A stretch of DNA of 64,000 nucleotides from Megalobrama amblycephala (GCF_018812025.1 NC_063049.1:33257947-33321946), one strand, 5' to 3'; counted from the stretch's first letter, positions 1-12,500 are shown. A program made the numbers and translations. The notes: generated by a model from the sequence alone, not told the origin.

Positions 1-2240
1 AACTTTGTATATGAACACAGGGAGTCCATCTATATGTAAGAACTGAAAGAATTAGAGGCAAAGCTGCTTATTATTCACAATATGAGTGCCACCTTAGTCA
101 CGCCAGGGGCTTGTCACTGCAGACCACAAACTAACCGCAAACACACATTCAAAAACAAAATCTATATGCTCTGGATCCTTTCATATAGAAGGACTCTTTT
201 ATTTATGCCATTTTTTTTAACAATACACCACAAAACAAAAAGACAGATGTTTTGCTATTAATGTTCTGAGTAGAAAATGTAGTTTTGTTTACGATAACTT
301 GCTCGAAACATGAGTACTTGTCGTATACTGAGGGGGATCTCAATAAAGCTCATTGCAGAGCCACAGTTATGATCAAAGCCAGACAGGCCATGTGTTCAGT
401 AGTAAGCGTGGAAGGTGAACTGAAGCTAGTACAGGCATAAGCTTTTTCAGTGTTAGAGGAAGAACAAAAAAATTATGCACCAAATTTCTGCATATTCTGC
501 CAGGAACCTATGCATGCATAAAAGTGAGTCTCTGTAATGCATGTAAGCAGACACTAGAAAGAATAGGGAAGAGTGAGAGAAAGAGGGACAGGGAACAGAC
601 AGGGAGGTGGCAAACAAGCAGTTATATGCCAGACAAAAGAGGACACAGAAGCGGGAAGTAAGTTGCTGAGTGAGAGCACCCAGTGCCGTGAAAACGTGGC
701 AAAAAGCCCCATCCCATTACAATGTCATTTCAGCCCAGCACAGTCTTTAAGTAATAACACACAGTGGGGTGTGTTATTATCACCCCTAACCCCGCTGCCC
801 CCAATCCGTCACGCAGTCCTCAGGGCAGGTACTTCAACTGTCAGCGACTGTCCACGCGGACTCCATCCACTCCTGCAGCTTTAGCCTGCGCTGCTGCACA
901 CGCTTCCATATCCTTGCCTGTCTTTATTAAAAAAAGGGGCCCATACAGCCAAGAGCAACAAAATCAATGACCAATCCATAAACATCAACTTCTTTTATTG
1001 TTGTTTCTTTCTGTCTCTCCCTCCCTCTTTCAGATGTAAAAGCAACACAATCAGACACAGTCAAAGTTTATCCCATCACAAAATACAGAAGCACAGTGGG
1101 ACTCCAGCAGTGGTATAACACAAACAATTCTCAGGCCTATTTTCTGACACCTGCTGAGAGGAAGGGCACCTTGTGAGATGGGTCAAACTAGATGCGAGGA
1201 AAAAGTAATTTACAGTTAAAGTTGTCATTCTTTTTGTATATGTGCTACAAGTTGTTTTCTAGGTGAATATTTGATCTCAGACTGAAAAATGGGAGAAAGC
1301 CAAACAAAAACAAAGGCTGATCGGAACCAAATGACTAGACTTGTAAAATGACATAGTAAATAGATTTTTCAAAATACTCAAACCCTTTTTGTCTGCATAA
1401 ATGAATAGATGTATTTGTGCTAAATTGTCTATTATACACCAAATGTAGCGCTTATTACTTCATTTAAGTTCAAATCTTTAGCTCACAAGGCATGTAAGCT
1501 CGCCATGACAAGCATTGCATTTGTACAACCTCGAGCACTAACTTTGACTTTCGATCAAGGGGAATCTGAGTATAGAAAAATAAAAGCAGAGCGATAATTA
1601 GAAAAACTACTACTTCACTTATTTTTTTTTTATTTTACTTATTGAAAATGTGTCGCTCGCGGTATAGCCCAACAGAGAACATATACGGAGGTTGTGTTTG
1701 AGTCGCGTTTATTTCAGGACCTGGACAGCTCCTCAACAACTTTAGAGCGCGTCCCATTTCCCTCTTCAGCTGTAGACTATATGCCGCATTGCTATTGTTT
1801 CTGATCTAATATATCAACTTCTGTGGGAAAATCGCGAGTATTTCAAATTCTCTTCCTGTTCGCACAGACTTCGGCTTACAGTAGGGTTGTGTTAGAAGTG
1901 ATGGAAGAGTGTATTGGGAGAGAATAGTAGCATTGCAGCTGCGCTGAGCTGTGAAATTCGCCGAACAATTGGGATCACTGTTCGTCTTCCTCTCGCCTTT
2001 CCCCTCAATTAGCATAGTCCGTTGTGGTTGATTGACTACCATAGCCGGGCCGGGTAAGTGCTTTTGTCCTCTAATCACATGAGGACAGCAGGGGTGACAG
2101 GACACAGGTGAGGCCAAGACTGGAATAGATTTATAGCATATTTATAAGGCTAAGCATGGGAACTGAAACATGCCTATATCTCAGAGACCTTTGCTATTTG
2201 TATAATTCAGGAATCAAAGCCAACATAGTCTTGATCTATA
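1..2240. other. Intergenic, no gene recognised
   Basis: Mostly AT-rich unique-looking DNA downstream of sox1. The short open frames here have no recognisable domain. A pyrimidine tract ending in CAG at about 990-1033 resembles a splice acceptor but has no exon context. The block at 1640-1800 is richer in CpG and includes an ATTGTTT SOX-like site near 1793. Confidence 0.5.
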
Positions 2241-2410
2241 GACTGCCACAATATGGTTACTTCCCAGTCCTAAACCCCACGCAAAACGACTTAACGGGAC
2301 AATCCAGGGCACGGGAGAAACTGATTGTGAATGGATGTTTGCGCCCCGCTGATCTCAATTAGCCCTTGTTGACTCTGCGGAGGATTAAATTAGCCGCATA
2401 AAGTAAGACT
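2241..2410. promoter_or_regulatory. Candidate non-coding regulatory block
   Basis: A unique, less AT-rich block within AT-rich flanks. It has a homeodomain-type CAATTA (2356-2361) closely followed by a SOX-type CCTTGTT (2364-2370), then ATTAAATTA (2384-2392). The clustering is visible; the enhancer role is inferred and needs cross-species alignment. Confidence 0.3.
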
Positions 2411-3280
2411 GAGCCCTCACTCAAACTGAGGAAATGTTGGCAGAACACTTTCTGTGGTACGTTGATGTCCAGTGAATGAAAGATGATGCACTCGAAAATA
2501 TTTTATATTTATAAAATAAATAATTATTTGGCTAAACTTGATTTGTGAAAATGTTTTTGACATAAAATGTCCATGTAAAGTCAACTTGAATACTTTGAGT
2601 AGCCGCAACCAAATTGGAATGAGAAAACCCAATAAAATTAAGAACTTAGACGAATTTCTTTCTACTAACTGCTTGCTAACAACCACGCACGTTAGCATGC
2701 TAAATGTTGGCAGAAAGCTCAAGACGAACACTGACATTTGTACAGCAATTTCTCTTTATGTAGCATAACTTAATTCAATGCATTTCTCCTAAAACTAAAC
2801 AAGCTCCTCTCCTCACCTCAATGCTAAAACTTCAAGCCTCATTTTTTTTCATATTTCCCCAAAACCAACAAACAAATTAATAAAACAGTTAACAGTCAAT
2901 GAAACAATTAATTAAAAAATGTAGGCTACTCTTTCCATTCAGGTCCATGCTAATCATACTGGGAACTAAAAATGCTAACACAAATTAACACAAAAGTGAA
3001 CCTATATTTTACGAACTTAAGTAGATTCAACGAAAAAAAAAAAAAAAAAAAAAACTTGTTACGAAATGTTAATTAGGCCTAAGTAAGTTATGTAAAGTAA
3101 ACTGAACATTCATGGACTATAGGCCTATTTAGACTAAAGTCCAAAAGAGAACTGACATTGGGCCTAAATTATACACCAACAACATTAACAAGTGTCATGT
3201 CGTCCTACCACAGGGCGAAACGGAGTAAAAACGACGAGTTATTAAAGTTCTGAGAGGCAACAGGACGCTGTGGAAATACT
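2411..3280. other. AT-rich intergenic sequence with poly-A tract
   Basis: No gene or recognisable repeat family. There is a poly-A run of about 23 bases at 3032-3054. The open frames on both strands are short and low-complexity. Confidence 0.5.
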
Positions 3281-3470
3281 GTGGGCAGATGCGTCGCCGC
3301 GCCCTGATTATTATTCCCGCCTGTCGCTTTGCTGTAATGAGCGCGCGACCGACTGTTGGCGCGCTGATTACCGGTCCTTGGGGATCCTGTGTTTTTCCTG
3401 AGTAATTGATAGTTAGACTCCGCTCTAATTAAATACGCTGTCTGCTTCATTGATGTAGATTTTTCGCACC
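3281..3470. promoter_or_regulatory. Candidate CpG-bearing regulatory block
   Basis: A local rise in CpG (about 3289-3370) is followed by homeodomain-type TAATTG (3403-3408) and CTAATTAAAT (3425-3434). It stands out from the AT-rich flanks. No coding potential is recognised. Confidence 0.3.
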
Positions 3471-4570
3471 AGGGAGAATGAATTGGGCACAGTGAGGCAG
3501 AGCAGGCCTTTACGTTTTATGAATCGTTGTTAACCCTGAACCCCAATCGTGAGACACCGGACAATTCAAAATGCATATGGCAAAATAAACACAAAATATG
3601 CTTCGGATGCACAGCCATTTTAGTTCACTGTCCTGAGAAGGCTGAGCATCATTTTAATAGGCCTTCGGAAAGTTTCTCCTCTCTTTTCGCTCACAAGGGA
3701 GAGGACATTTAAGGTGTTCTTTTCCCACCAAATCCCTGGCCGCTTCCTGGGACGCTTTGCTTTTTGTGTGGTCTCCCGGCTTGTCTTGCTCTGTCACTAT
3801 AACTCTGAAGGGTTGCCCCGGTTTCCCGCACACCTGCGTGGCTGCCCGGTCCCTTCAGGAATTCGCTGGGGCTTGTAATCAGCTTTGTGGAGCCATTGAG
3901 TGCACGGCTCAGTGAAACTTCCCAACCTCACAGCGCGCTGGACCGCTGAATGGGAGTCACAGCGTGGGGCGCCTCTCCAAGCAGCGGGCCTGCCAAATTC
4001 CAGCAGAGTCTCTCACAATCATCCTTACACAGACCTCTCTGCCGAACACGAGGGCGAGAGAAAGAGAGAGAGAGGAGAGAGAGAGAAAGACAAAACAGAC
4101 AGTTAAGGTACGAAAGGGTAGTTTATTAAACAAGCAGTTTGCTTCATAAGCGCCTTGAAAAATTCATATAGCCTTGCATTGGTCAGCTAGCATTTTTTTT
4201 TTTTTTTTTTTTTAGATAAAGCAGTCTAGACTTTTTGAACAGCAGTCGTTTTATAATGGTAATTGGATTCTCAGTGATGCACAACAACATGAGAAAATCT
4301 GTGAAAAGCAATCCCATGGGTGCATCACTAAATTAGTCCACTGAATTAGCCTACTGTTTGCTCTTCCGAGCAATAATGACGCAATTCAGACAAAAATCGT
4401 AGTGAAACTTAAGGGGCTGATTTACATGCCCGGGCCCCTGGTCGGTGTCTGCCGCGGTTAAAAGAGACTGCTGGTCACGGTGTGGAACAAATAATTTATA
4501 ATTAGCTGAAAGAAAGCAACATTTCGCTAAATAAAAGTTTGAACAAAGTTGCTTTTTCGTGGCGTTGTGC
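3471..4570. other. Intergenic; includes short GA repeat and poly-T tract
   Basis: No gene is recognised. The stretch 3720-4030 is GC-richer, with an E-box CACCTG at 3831-3836, and could be regulatory. A (GA)n-rich run lies at about 4056-4096 and a poly-T run at about 4193-4214. Confidence 0.45.
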
Positions 4571-4890
4571 ATACATGCTTAAATTACTGCTTCGGAATCG
4601 CAGACTGCAGAAATTACGGCGCAGCATCTCGCCTCTTGGAAGGGCGCAGGATTAAGAGGCAGCAAGATTGTTAAACATGTCAACGTGTAATTGCACGATA
4701 AGGCCCTCGCGAGGAATTTATTGGCCCAGTTGCTATTTCTATTCCTCCCTAATCTCGTTCAGCACATTCGTTCCGTGCAATCTGTCTCCGTAATCTTCTG
4801 TGACAGAGCAGCGACCAATAGCAGCGTACCGGGTTTTTTGGAGAAGGGAGAAAATATGCAGAGGCGTGATAAAGTGATGCTAATTATCCC
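4571..4890. promoter_or_regulatory. Candidate regulatory block 3' of sox1
   Basis: A unique, CpG-containing block with a CCAAT motif at 4815-4819, an inverted CCAAT near 4720, and several TAAT cores. It looks like a vertebrate non-coding element, but conservation cannot be judged from one sequence. Confidence 0.3.
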
Positions 4891-5730
4891 CATTTAGGAC
4901 AGCGAGTGCAAGAGATCGGGAGTTTTCATACGAGCCAGCAGTGTTGATGGCTTCCCAGCACAGAATATATCGGTGGCTACAAGATAAGGGTATCGCACGT
5001 TGAGACGATTTATTGGTTCGAGTCCACCGCCACCCCTCCCACCTCGAACTCCATCCCATCCTTTTCACCCATCCCACCTCGCGTGCCTTCCCCTCCTTTG
5101 GCGGGGTAGTAAATTATTTTGGTTAAATTTACCAGAACGCTTCTCTTTAACCTGGCAAGTGCCGTGACTTGGTTCTCCGCCTCTCTATTTTCGGCGCTAA
5201 TCCGTGTAGTTTTTCATCTGCAGATAAATACAAAGTGGACATTCTCATGTAGAAGTGGAGGGGAAAGGAAAGTGTGTGTTCAGAATAATTGACAGTTTAA
5301 TGTAAGGTCTGTTTTCATGAAAGAAACGTGACAAATAAAACATACAAAAATGACTGCATTAAGTGTAAAAGAAGAACGGCTAATTCAGTGGGCTGTTAAA
5401 AAATATATATGCTGCAATCGAGATCGTTCAAGTTATGATGTATATTGCAGTTATAGCACTCCTGATTCTGTTCTGCTTCGTTTTTTTTTTTTTTCGTTTT
5501 TTTCAAGTGCGTGAAGTGGCACTTGCAGACTTCAAGGCCTCACGTGCGCATCCAAACAAGAAAAGGGACGTCTGGAGCCGTAGTGTGTTGCGGCTTTGCG
5601 CTTCTGACACTTGTTGCTAAACTAGCCCCAGGGAGACAGAAGGTAATTGTAATAACCTTTGACTTTCTGTCCCAGAGGTCAGCGTCTCTGCTGGCTGATC
5701 CAGGTTACTGTTAAACATCCTTTTGCCCGT
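4891..5730. other. Intergenic; possible TCF/LEF-site block at its right end
   Basis: No gene is recognised. Near the right end a unique block (about 5510-5720) includes CCTTTGA (5656-5662), a TCF/LEF-type core, and an AGGTCA nuclear-receptor half-site shortly after. A poly-T run lies near 5480-5505. Confidence 0.35.
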
Positions 5731-7075
5731 GCTTATGTTCAGCCATGAAGGTCTTAAAATAATAACTTAATTATTCACAGCGACTCAAGAATAAATAAAC
5801 ACCACCAGTAAATAACACACGAAATGAAAAGGTTCACACACTTTTCATATAATAAGAGACTACAGTGGTACTGCAGTACAAACGTGTTTTGATTAATCGG
5901 TGGGCCTACTCAAACGCATATGTGAATTGAAATCTACTTTAAAAAAGTGAAACACGAGCTCTTCATTATCCAAAATATTATAAACATCTCGAGTGAAAAG
6001 CTTTTTACATAGATTATGTTTTTAAACACGCAGATGTACTGTTTAACAGGTGAATTCGTTTTCAAATGAAGGGTTTTTACCCAACAAAATCTACCCATAC
6101 AACTCCAATGATTAAAACAAATAAGGTTTGAAATACAGGTAAAAGCATAAAACTTAAACTGCAAATATTATTGAGATATTGAGATATTATTGAGACGAAA
6201 TGACAAAGTTAATGCATTTCAGTGCATGAAATGTGACGCAAGTTGTCAAACCAACCCTAACCTACATGATACACGTATAATGATAGTTTGCTTCATGCTT
6301 CGAGTACTCAAAATTATACACCTTAGGTACCAATCAAAGTCTACAATGGAAGAAGCAATGGTGAACTGGGTACACAGCTACAGCCTAATTATATAAGTAA
6401 ACAAACAATTCAAATTATGAATAAACATATTTTTGAAGTACATTTAGTAAAGGATATTCTGATAGGTTAAACTTCTGCAAGGCGACTTTAACAACATTCA
6501 AGAAAGTTATAATATTTGCATTAATGCAATAAAATATTTATTATTTTCTTCATTTTTTTAAACTCATATTTATGTTTTTAAAATTATCCTTCATATATTA
6601 TTAATTTAGTTTACCGAATCAGACGGCTTATTATAAAGGCACTTGAATAAAATGATGAATGACTCTCAAATTAAAAACTAATGACAAAAGTATGACACAC
6701 GTTTAAAATACACATTAAAGGTCTACAGGCCTTTGTAAAATTATTTTTCCACCAAAGGTTCTGATGCATATTTATTGTAAACAAAAATATTCAAGTTCCT
6801 ATGACGGGTAAGATCAAGTGTGACCTATTTAGAAAATACGTTTTCCCCGTTTTTGATGCTTTCAAAGATCTCATTAGCAGCTTGTAAAATACAAATTAAA
6901 AATAAAGGTCTTAAAGCAAAATAAAGTTTTAATACCTGCCGATTAATATTTTGTCTTCAATCAACGAAGAGAAAGTGTCCACTAGATAGTGTGGTAAATC
7001 AAACACATGTTAAATGACAGTCTGGTAGGTAACAAAACTAACACCAATTTAAAGCAGAGTAACTTTTTCTCCAAT
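5731..7075. other. AT-rich sequence downstream of sox1
   Basis: Very AT-rich and without recognisable genes or repeats. It may include the distal 3'UTR of sox1, because AATAAA hexamers occur on the minus strand at 6771-6776 and 6537-6542. Confidence 0.45.
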
Positions 7076-7641
7076 TTTATTTAGACCATGAATCAACGCA
7101 AGGTTAAGATTTGAACTGGCAGGAATGCATGTCATAAATTATGTACAGCAGCAGTGACGTGCCAGTCTTTTGAAATATTAAAACTTATTCACAATTTACA
7201 AGAAATATTACAACATAAATCTGGTACATTAATTCACGTATACAAACGTTTTGGTAAATGTAATAAGCAGGAAACTCTTTATGGGCTCTCAAAAACATTT
7301 CATTGTGTTATTCACGCTAGACTTTTGTTATTATCAACTCAAAAGTCAATTTGCACAGAAACTTAAATATTTAAAGAATAACAGTGTGTCGCATATTTCT
7401 TGGCGAGGCCAGAAACGCAGTCAGAATCCTTTTTAAAGACGTCATATTTCAACAATGTTTCACTGAAAGTGATCCATTTCATTAGATCTCAGTTTCTCTC
7501 CGAACTGCAATCGAAACAATATTTACCTTTAATTTACAAGAACATCATAAAACATTCTGTACAAAAGTAGTTTAATGACAATCTAAAAAAAGAGGTAAAT
7601 ATTTTTGGTGGAGTGTTACCCATCACTTTCCATCAGCTGTT
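7076..7641 (-). other. Probable 3'UTR of sox1
   Basis: AT-rich sequence directly downstream of the sox1 stop codon on the minus strand. The first AATAAA polyadenylation hexamer met when reading away from the stop that I noted lies at 7076-7081 (TTTATT on the plus strand). Further hexamers lie at 6771-6776 and 6537-6542, so the true end could be up to about 0.5 kb further left. The boundary is inferred from the hexamers only. Confidence 0.45.
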
Positions 7642-8652
7642 TCAAATATGCGTCAATGGGACAGTTCCGTTTACTCCGGCAGTTGTGCTCTGATAGTGCT
7701 GCGGTAAGGCATGCAGTCTGCTCTGCACAGACGGATCCCCGGACTCCCCGGTCGGTAAATACATGCTTATCATCTCTCTCAAGTCTCCGGGGCAGGGGCC
7801 TCGGGAGTGTGTGGTAACCGGAGGGCTTATATTGGGTTCGGACTTGACGAGCGAGCTCAGCGTGCCGATGGCCGCAGAAGTGGCGACGCTGGAATTTTGA
7901 TGCTGCGTGTATGATATCCCACCGTAGCCGGACGGAGAAGCGCTCATGTAGCTCTGGGAGTTCGAGATGGGGCTGTACTGAAGAGCAGTCATATCGTAGC
8001 GGTGCATGGGCTGAGGGTTGTGCGGGTGATGGTGATGAGCGTGGTGATGGTGAGACCCACTACCTGGGTGCTGGCTGTAAGCGAGCTGAGCTTCCTGCAT
8101 CATCGCAGCCGCTGCCGCCGCGGCGGCCACCTGGCCGGAGTAAGTGCCGTTCGCCCAGCCGTTCATGTGCGCGTAGCCAGCGCTGGCCGAGCCTCCGTGA
8201 CCCCCAGGACTCTCCAACCTCTGGCCGACCCCTCCAGGACTCATTCCGACCCCGCCACCCGCACCGCCGAGCAAGCCGCCAGCCAACGAGTACTTGTCCT
8301 TTTTAAGCAGGGTCTTGGTTTTGCGCCTCGGTCTGTATTTGTAATCCGGATGCTCTTTCATGTGCATGGCTCGCAACCGCTTCGCCTCGTCAATAAAGGG
8401 CCGCTTTTCAGCCTCTGACATCACTTTCCACTCAGCACCGAGTCTTTTGCTAATTTCAGAGTTGTGCATTTTGGGGTTCTCCTGAGCCATTTTTCGGCGC
8501 TGGCCCCGGGACCAGACCATAAAAGCGTTCATGGGTCTTTTTACGCGGTCTTGGTTGGCTTTGCTCCCCGAATTTGGACCCGTTTGCCCTGGATTCGTGT
8601 TGGTTTGGGGTCCAGGGGAATGAAGGTCCGTCTCCATCATCATGCTATACAT
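7642..8652 (-). CDS. sox1a: SOX1 transcription factor (SoxB1 HMG-box), single exon
   Basis: Encodes a 336-aa SoxB1 DNA-binding protein, a nuclear regulator of neural progenitor identity that bends DNA at ACAAAG/ACAATG sites. Visible features are the SoxB1 N-terminus [10 protein letters not shown] and an HMG box at about residues 36-114 (from [10 protein letters not shown] to RPRRKTKT), with basic nuclear-localisation stretches at both ends. The B homology region [10 protein letters not shown] follows at about 117-126. There is an 8-alanine run at 176-183, a histidine-rich run at 201-209, a VKSE SUMO-type motif at 269-272, and the C-terminus NGTVPLTHI. The combination [12 protein letters not shown] plus GQRLESPGG and MMQEAQLAY fits SOX1 rather than SOX2 or SOX3. 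The start is secure because an in-frame TGA (8653-8655) lies directly before the ATG, although the Kozak context is weak. There is no intron, as is usual for SoxB1 genes. The length agrees with my recollection of zebrafish Sox1a (336 aa, versus a slightly longer Sox1b); the a/b choice is unverified. Confidence 0.97.
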   Translation of the reverse strand: MYSMMMETDLHSPGPQTNTNPGQTGPNSGSKANQDRVKRPMNAFMVWSRGQRRKMAQENPKMHNSEISKRLGAEWKVMSEAEKRPFIDEAKRLRAMHMKEHPDYKYRPRRKTKTLLKKDKYSLAGGLLGGAGGGVGMSPGGVGQRLESPGGHGGSASAGYAHMNGWANGTYSGQVAAAAAAAAMMQEAQLAYSQHPGSGSHHHHAHHHHPHNPQPMHRYDMTALQYSPISNSQSYMSASPSGYGGISYTQHQNSSVATSAAIGTLSSLVKSEPNISPPVTTHSRGPCPGDLREMISMYLPTGESGDPSVQSRLHALPQHYQSTTAGVNGTVPLTHI

Positions 8653-8925
8653 TCAAGTGGCTTAAAAGTTCTCAGCTAGCAGAGAAAAAGCATGAACTTT
8701 CGGCGCTCTGTAGTCCGCTTGAAGCAGGTGCTTCACGAGCCAGTGGAGCTCCGGTGAAATGTGGAATTCAGCTTATTCCCAACCGTTTGCTGTTAGTTTC
8801 AGGGTCTCTTTTTGCTCCTGTAGCCTGTTTAGTGTCGCCTCCGACTGCCGTTTCACATCCACATTAATTGAACGTGCATTTGAGTTACTTTTCCTAGTGG
8901 AGTTGAAGAGTTAGTTAAAGCGGCG
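8653..8925 (-). other. Probable 5' leader of sox1
   Basis: Sequence between the sox1 start codon and the inferred transcription start. The triplet next to the ATG is an in-frame stop (TGA at 8653-8655). The right-hand limit is inferred from the TATA-like and CCAAT elements just upstream; I cannot see a transcription start site directly. Confidence 0.4.
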
Positions 8926-9010
8926 GCCATATGATGCGTTTTGACAGCGATTAAAATGAGCGAGCGGCCAATGGCGTTCCAGCGAGGAGCGATTTGCATG
9001 GAGTTCGGTG
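8926..9010 (-). promoter_or_regulatory. sox1a: Probable core promoter of sox1
   Basis: Reading towards sox1 on the minus strand there is an octamer ATGCAAAT (8999-8992), an inverted CCAAT box (CCAAT on the plus strand at 8968-8972) and a weak TATA-like CATTTTAATC (8958-8949), which together would place initiation near 8925. The octamer is a POU-factor site and CCAAT is an NF-Y site; both fit a neural SoxB1 promoter. A TGACGT half-CRE lies further upstream at about 9014. The order and spacing are seen in the sequence; the promoter function is inferred. Confidence 0.5.
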
Positions 9011-12000
9011 GAGTGACGTAGACAGCGAGGAAAGAACTAGTAGGCGGGGTGCGCGAAGGGTCAGCACCGCCCCCTCTAAAGTAGAGTAAATACTGAGGTA
9101 GCAGTTTGAGCCTCTTCAATGGTTGCAATAAATGAACAAGAGGACAAATGGTAGATTTTATCCATTTAGATGACATTACAAGATACGATCTAATTCTTTA
9201 TAATAACTGTAATAGCTGCTATGCTTCCTCCTGACGTCTTGCCAAATCTTTGTGTGTAAAAAAAAAACGTCTAGGGTAGCCAACCACTTGTAAGCTATGT
9301 TGCTGGATATCTGTGATTATAAAACTGTAAAAGGGAAGAAGGAAAAAAAACGGTCGAAATGAATGTATCAGTTTGTTGTCTAAAATAGGCTTAAAAACGT
9401 CAAATGAGACCCTCATTTCACATTGCGTTCAATTCCATCTTTTCAGCCAAAGATAATCAACACATACAATTCACTTCATATTTAGTTATTCTTTGACATA
9501 AACAAAATAAAAAAACACAATATTTTAAGAGGTAAACAATTTTAAATCGAGGATACTGCCGTCTGGTGGTGCACTGCTAAGATTTTGTTGCGCGTAAAAT
9601 TGGTATGGAAAACTCAGAAATTCTAAAGTTATCTCAAAATAAAAAGGCTATATAAGGCAAACAAGGAGGCGTTGTCTGAATGAAAATTAGACTGCTAATT
9701 TTATTTACCTAATGCAAGGATAATTGTACAAAATGTGATCCAATTGCACGACCGATTGAGAAAAATGTTGAGACAAATATACCTGCCCTGGAACGCCATC
9801 CAGTTTGAGGACACACAAGACATATCATTTCAATGTATATTCTTTAGGGATGTTTTATATTTTTGAATATATAACAAGAAACAAAAGATAGTCAGGGCAC
9901 TTCATTGCCCCTATAAAATATATATTATTTTTCATTTATTTAATGGTGGTCTCCAGTCTCTAGCTACTCATTTTATGTTTATAACATAATTAGTTTTTTC
10001 CTTTTTTTTTTTTTTTTCATTTAATTCTTCATTTTTTCCCCCGTTTTTATTAGGTTTGTATTAGAATTACAAGATTTTATTAAGTCATGTTACTACACAC
10101 TAATAAATATGAAAGGTTTCAGAAAGGAATTGTTTTTTATTTATAATATTTGTTTTGTTTCAAATATGCCAACACCAAAGCAAGCACCACCAACATGAAC
10201 AATAATACAATAATTATATAATGCAGTACTACACATTATTAGAAATTATAGTAGTTATTTGATTGTTTTTCATTTAAACTGAAAATGAATATGTGCCATA
10301 AGCTATCCAAATAAAAAGGCAATTTGAATTTATTTTAATTTTTTTCTCATTTTGTTAATGTTATGGTAACGATTAGGCAGATTAAACAACACCACATTTT
10401 TGTCATTTTATTTAATACATTTGAATATCATTCGGATTAGTAAACCACATTGTGACCCTGCTGAAACAGCGTTCACTGTCAGTTCTCATTCTGCTTCAGT
10501 GTCGCGCTCTTCACAGAGTCTTTGTTTTGCGCGCGCTGGGGGCAATAGGGCACTGTTAACGCACGTGCGAGAGCTGGGGTTACAGTTGTCCAAAACACAC
10601 AATATTGTAGTAAAAATATTACAGAGATGTCCTTGGTAGTTAAAACAACAACAACAACAACAACTAAAGACTGAAAAGTTAAAATGAAGTGAGTTTAACA
10701 GGTATCTCACAAGTATGTTTTTAATCGTTCAGTTCATAAAACATTATTTTGTGACAATAGGGGAAGGGGATGGAACGGGGGACTGGAATATAACAGCCTA
10801 CTTTATATAATTTATGATTCCAAAATATCAATAAGCAAAATGGGAATTGATTAATAAAATCAACCAATTTGATAAAATATAATAATTTAAATATTTGTAG
10901 CCCAAGTCTTCTCTTGACTATATGAGCTTTCACTGTGTGTGGAGCTGTTCATTACCATGAAAGTATTTCACTGCAAAATTAAAGCGTCCTAAACTTGTTT
11001 GTTGTTGTAGACTTGTTTAACCTAATTTGGTTGTTTAAGTCCTTTGTGTGACTCTTCTTTTGAACAGGTTGACTTAACAAGGGATGTGGTAAGACGATGG
11101 CTTAGACGCATGGAAATGATATCCTGTTAAACAGATGATTGTGACAATCTGTTGATCAATACTCTATCTAAAAGTTCATTTCGTATAATAGTCACAAGAC
11201 CAAAGTTATTTTTTATTTATTTATTTTTTACAGGTAAAAATACGATACGTTTAATCAGCATATATACGCTGGCTTACATATTTTAAAATGAACATTTCAT
11301 TTAGTTAGCCTACTAAATGTAAACTTTTACGTTTAAACTTTATTTAAATAATATTTAAATTTAAATGATTGGACAACTGAGCTGGTTTGCCGTTGCAGGT
11401 AGTCTTTTAAAGCTGCAAATGTAAAAAGAAAAAGAAAGGGGGGAAAAAAACTTAGAGGGCCAAACTGTCTGACTTCCCTCAAGAATTGTTCCTGCTTAAT
11501 GTTGTAAACGCGAACGCGTGTTATAGTCTTTCGACAATTATTTCTAAGTCTTCCGATAAAATACGCGTTTGCCGACACTAGACCGACCGGTAGACTGAAA
11601 GAAGTCTCCGGTTTGTTCACAAGGGGAAAACTCGCGTTAAAATCTCTTATCCGACACACAGTAACGTTATACATCATGCGATCATGTAGCTCAGTATAAC
11701 TGACGACAAATCACAGCTTTCCGTTTACAGGCTTTATGGCGCAGTTCGTGCGCACCGAACTTCATTTCTGCTAAGAATCAGTTATGCAGGCGACATCGAT
11801 ATAAAAATATCAAGTTTCTAGATGAGAACATCTCATTTACAATCAGTTAATATATTCAGATGTAAGACTTTTGCCAGAAGATAATACATATCAATCTAAA
11901 TTTTGTTTTAAAGCTATATAAACTTACGTTCCACTGTCCCTCATTTGCAGTGATGTAAAATCGTCCTTACCGGTTCTATCGCTGTCCTAACCCAGCCAAA

Positions 12001-12235
12001 GCCACTCGCCAGACCGCCATCCTTGCTAAAAATCTACACTTAGTGTGCCAAGGCCAGCCATACCCAGCTCCCAGTCCCACCACTCACTACACACTGAGGA
12101 GAGAGACAAGAAAATGAAATTTATTATAGACTCTAAAGACAATTTCAAGTTATTGTTTCTCCCGGCGAAAGGGTTCCTTCTTACATAATAAAGCCCCTTT
12201 TGTGTGACGCGGAACAATACAAAACAAGTATTCTA
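9011..12235. other. AT-rich upstream region of sox1, no gene
   Basis: Mostly AT-rich with homopolymer runs. Two small CpG-richer islands stand out. One is at about 10480-10580, with a SOX-like CTTTGTTTT at 10520-10528. The other is at about 11480-11770. No open frame resembles a known protein. Confidence 0.45.
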
Positions 12236-12500
12236 ATAAATAGCCACTTTTTTGTTCCCTCTCGAGGATGAATGGAATTGAGCAGTTGGGTTTGAAAGCA
12301 GCTGCTCGCGCATTCAGGAGAAGGGGGCGGAGCCCTGGCGCGAGGCGTCTCTCCTCCTTGGAAACGAACTTGAAGAACGGACCCGGCGGCAGCATCACCG
12401 AAAAAAACGGTCTGCAGCCTTCACTCCGACATCACCACAAAAGTCTGCCCCCATTGCCTCTGCTGCATGGCTCTGAAGAGCATTACGCTCAATAACTTTA
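12236..12500. promoter_or_regulatory. GC-rich candidate element 3.6 kb upstream of sox1
   Basis: A compact GC-rich block in AT-rich surroundings, containing a GC-box-like GGGGGCGGAG at about 12325-12334 and several CpGs. It could be a proximal enhancer, an alternative promoter, or a non-coding exon upstream of sox1. The open frame across it (12268-12495) has no recognisable domain, so I do not call it a gene. Confidence 0.35.

Noticed and set aside
985..1040. Splice-acceptor-like polypyrimidine tract ending in CAG
   Set aside because: No matching donor or coding exon nearby; chance occurrence is likely.
7911..8418. Open frames of 131 and 138 aa on the plus strand opposite sox1
   Set aside because: They are antisense shadows of the GC-rich sox1 coding sequence, with no domain or independent signal.
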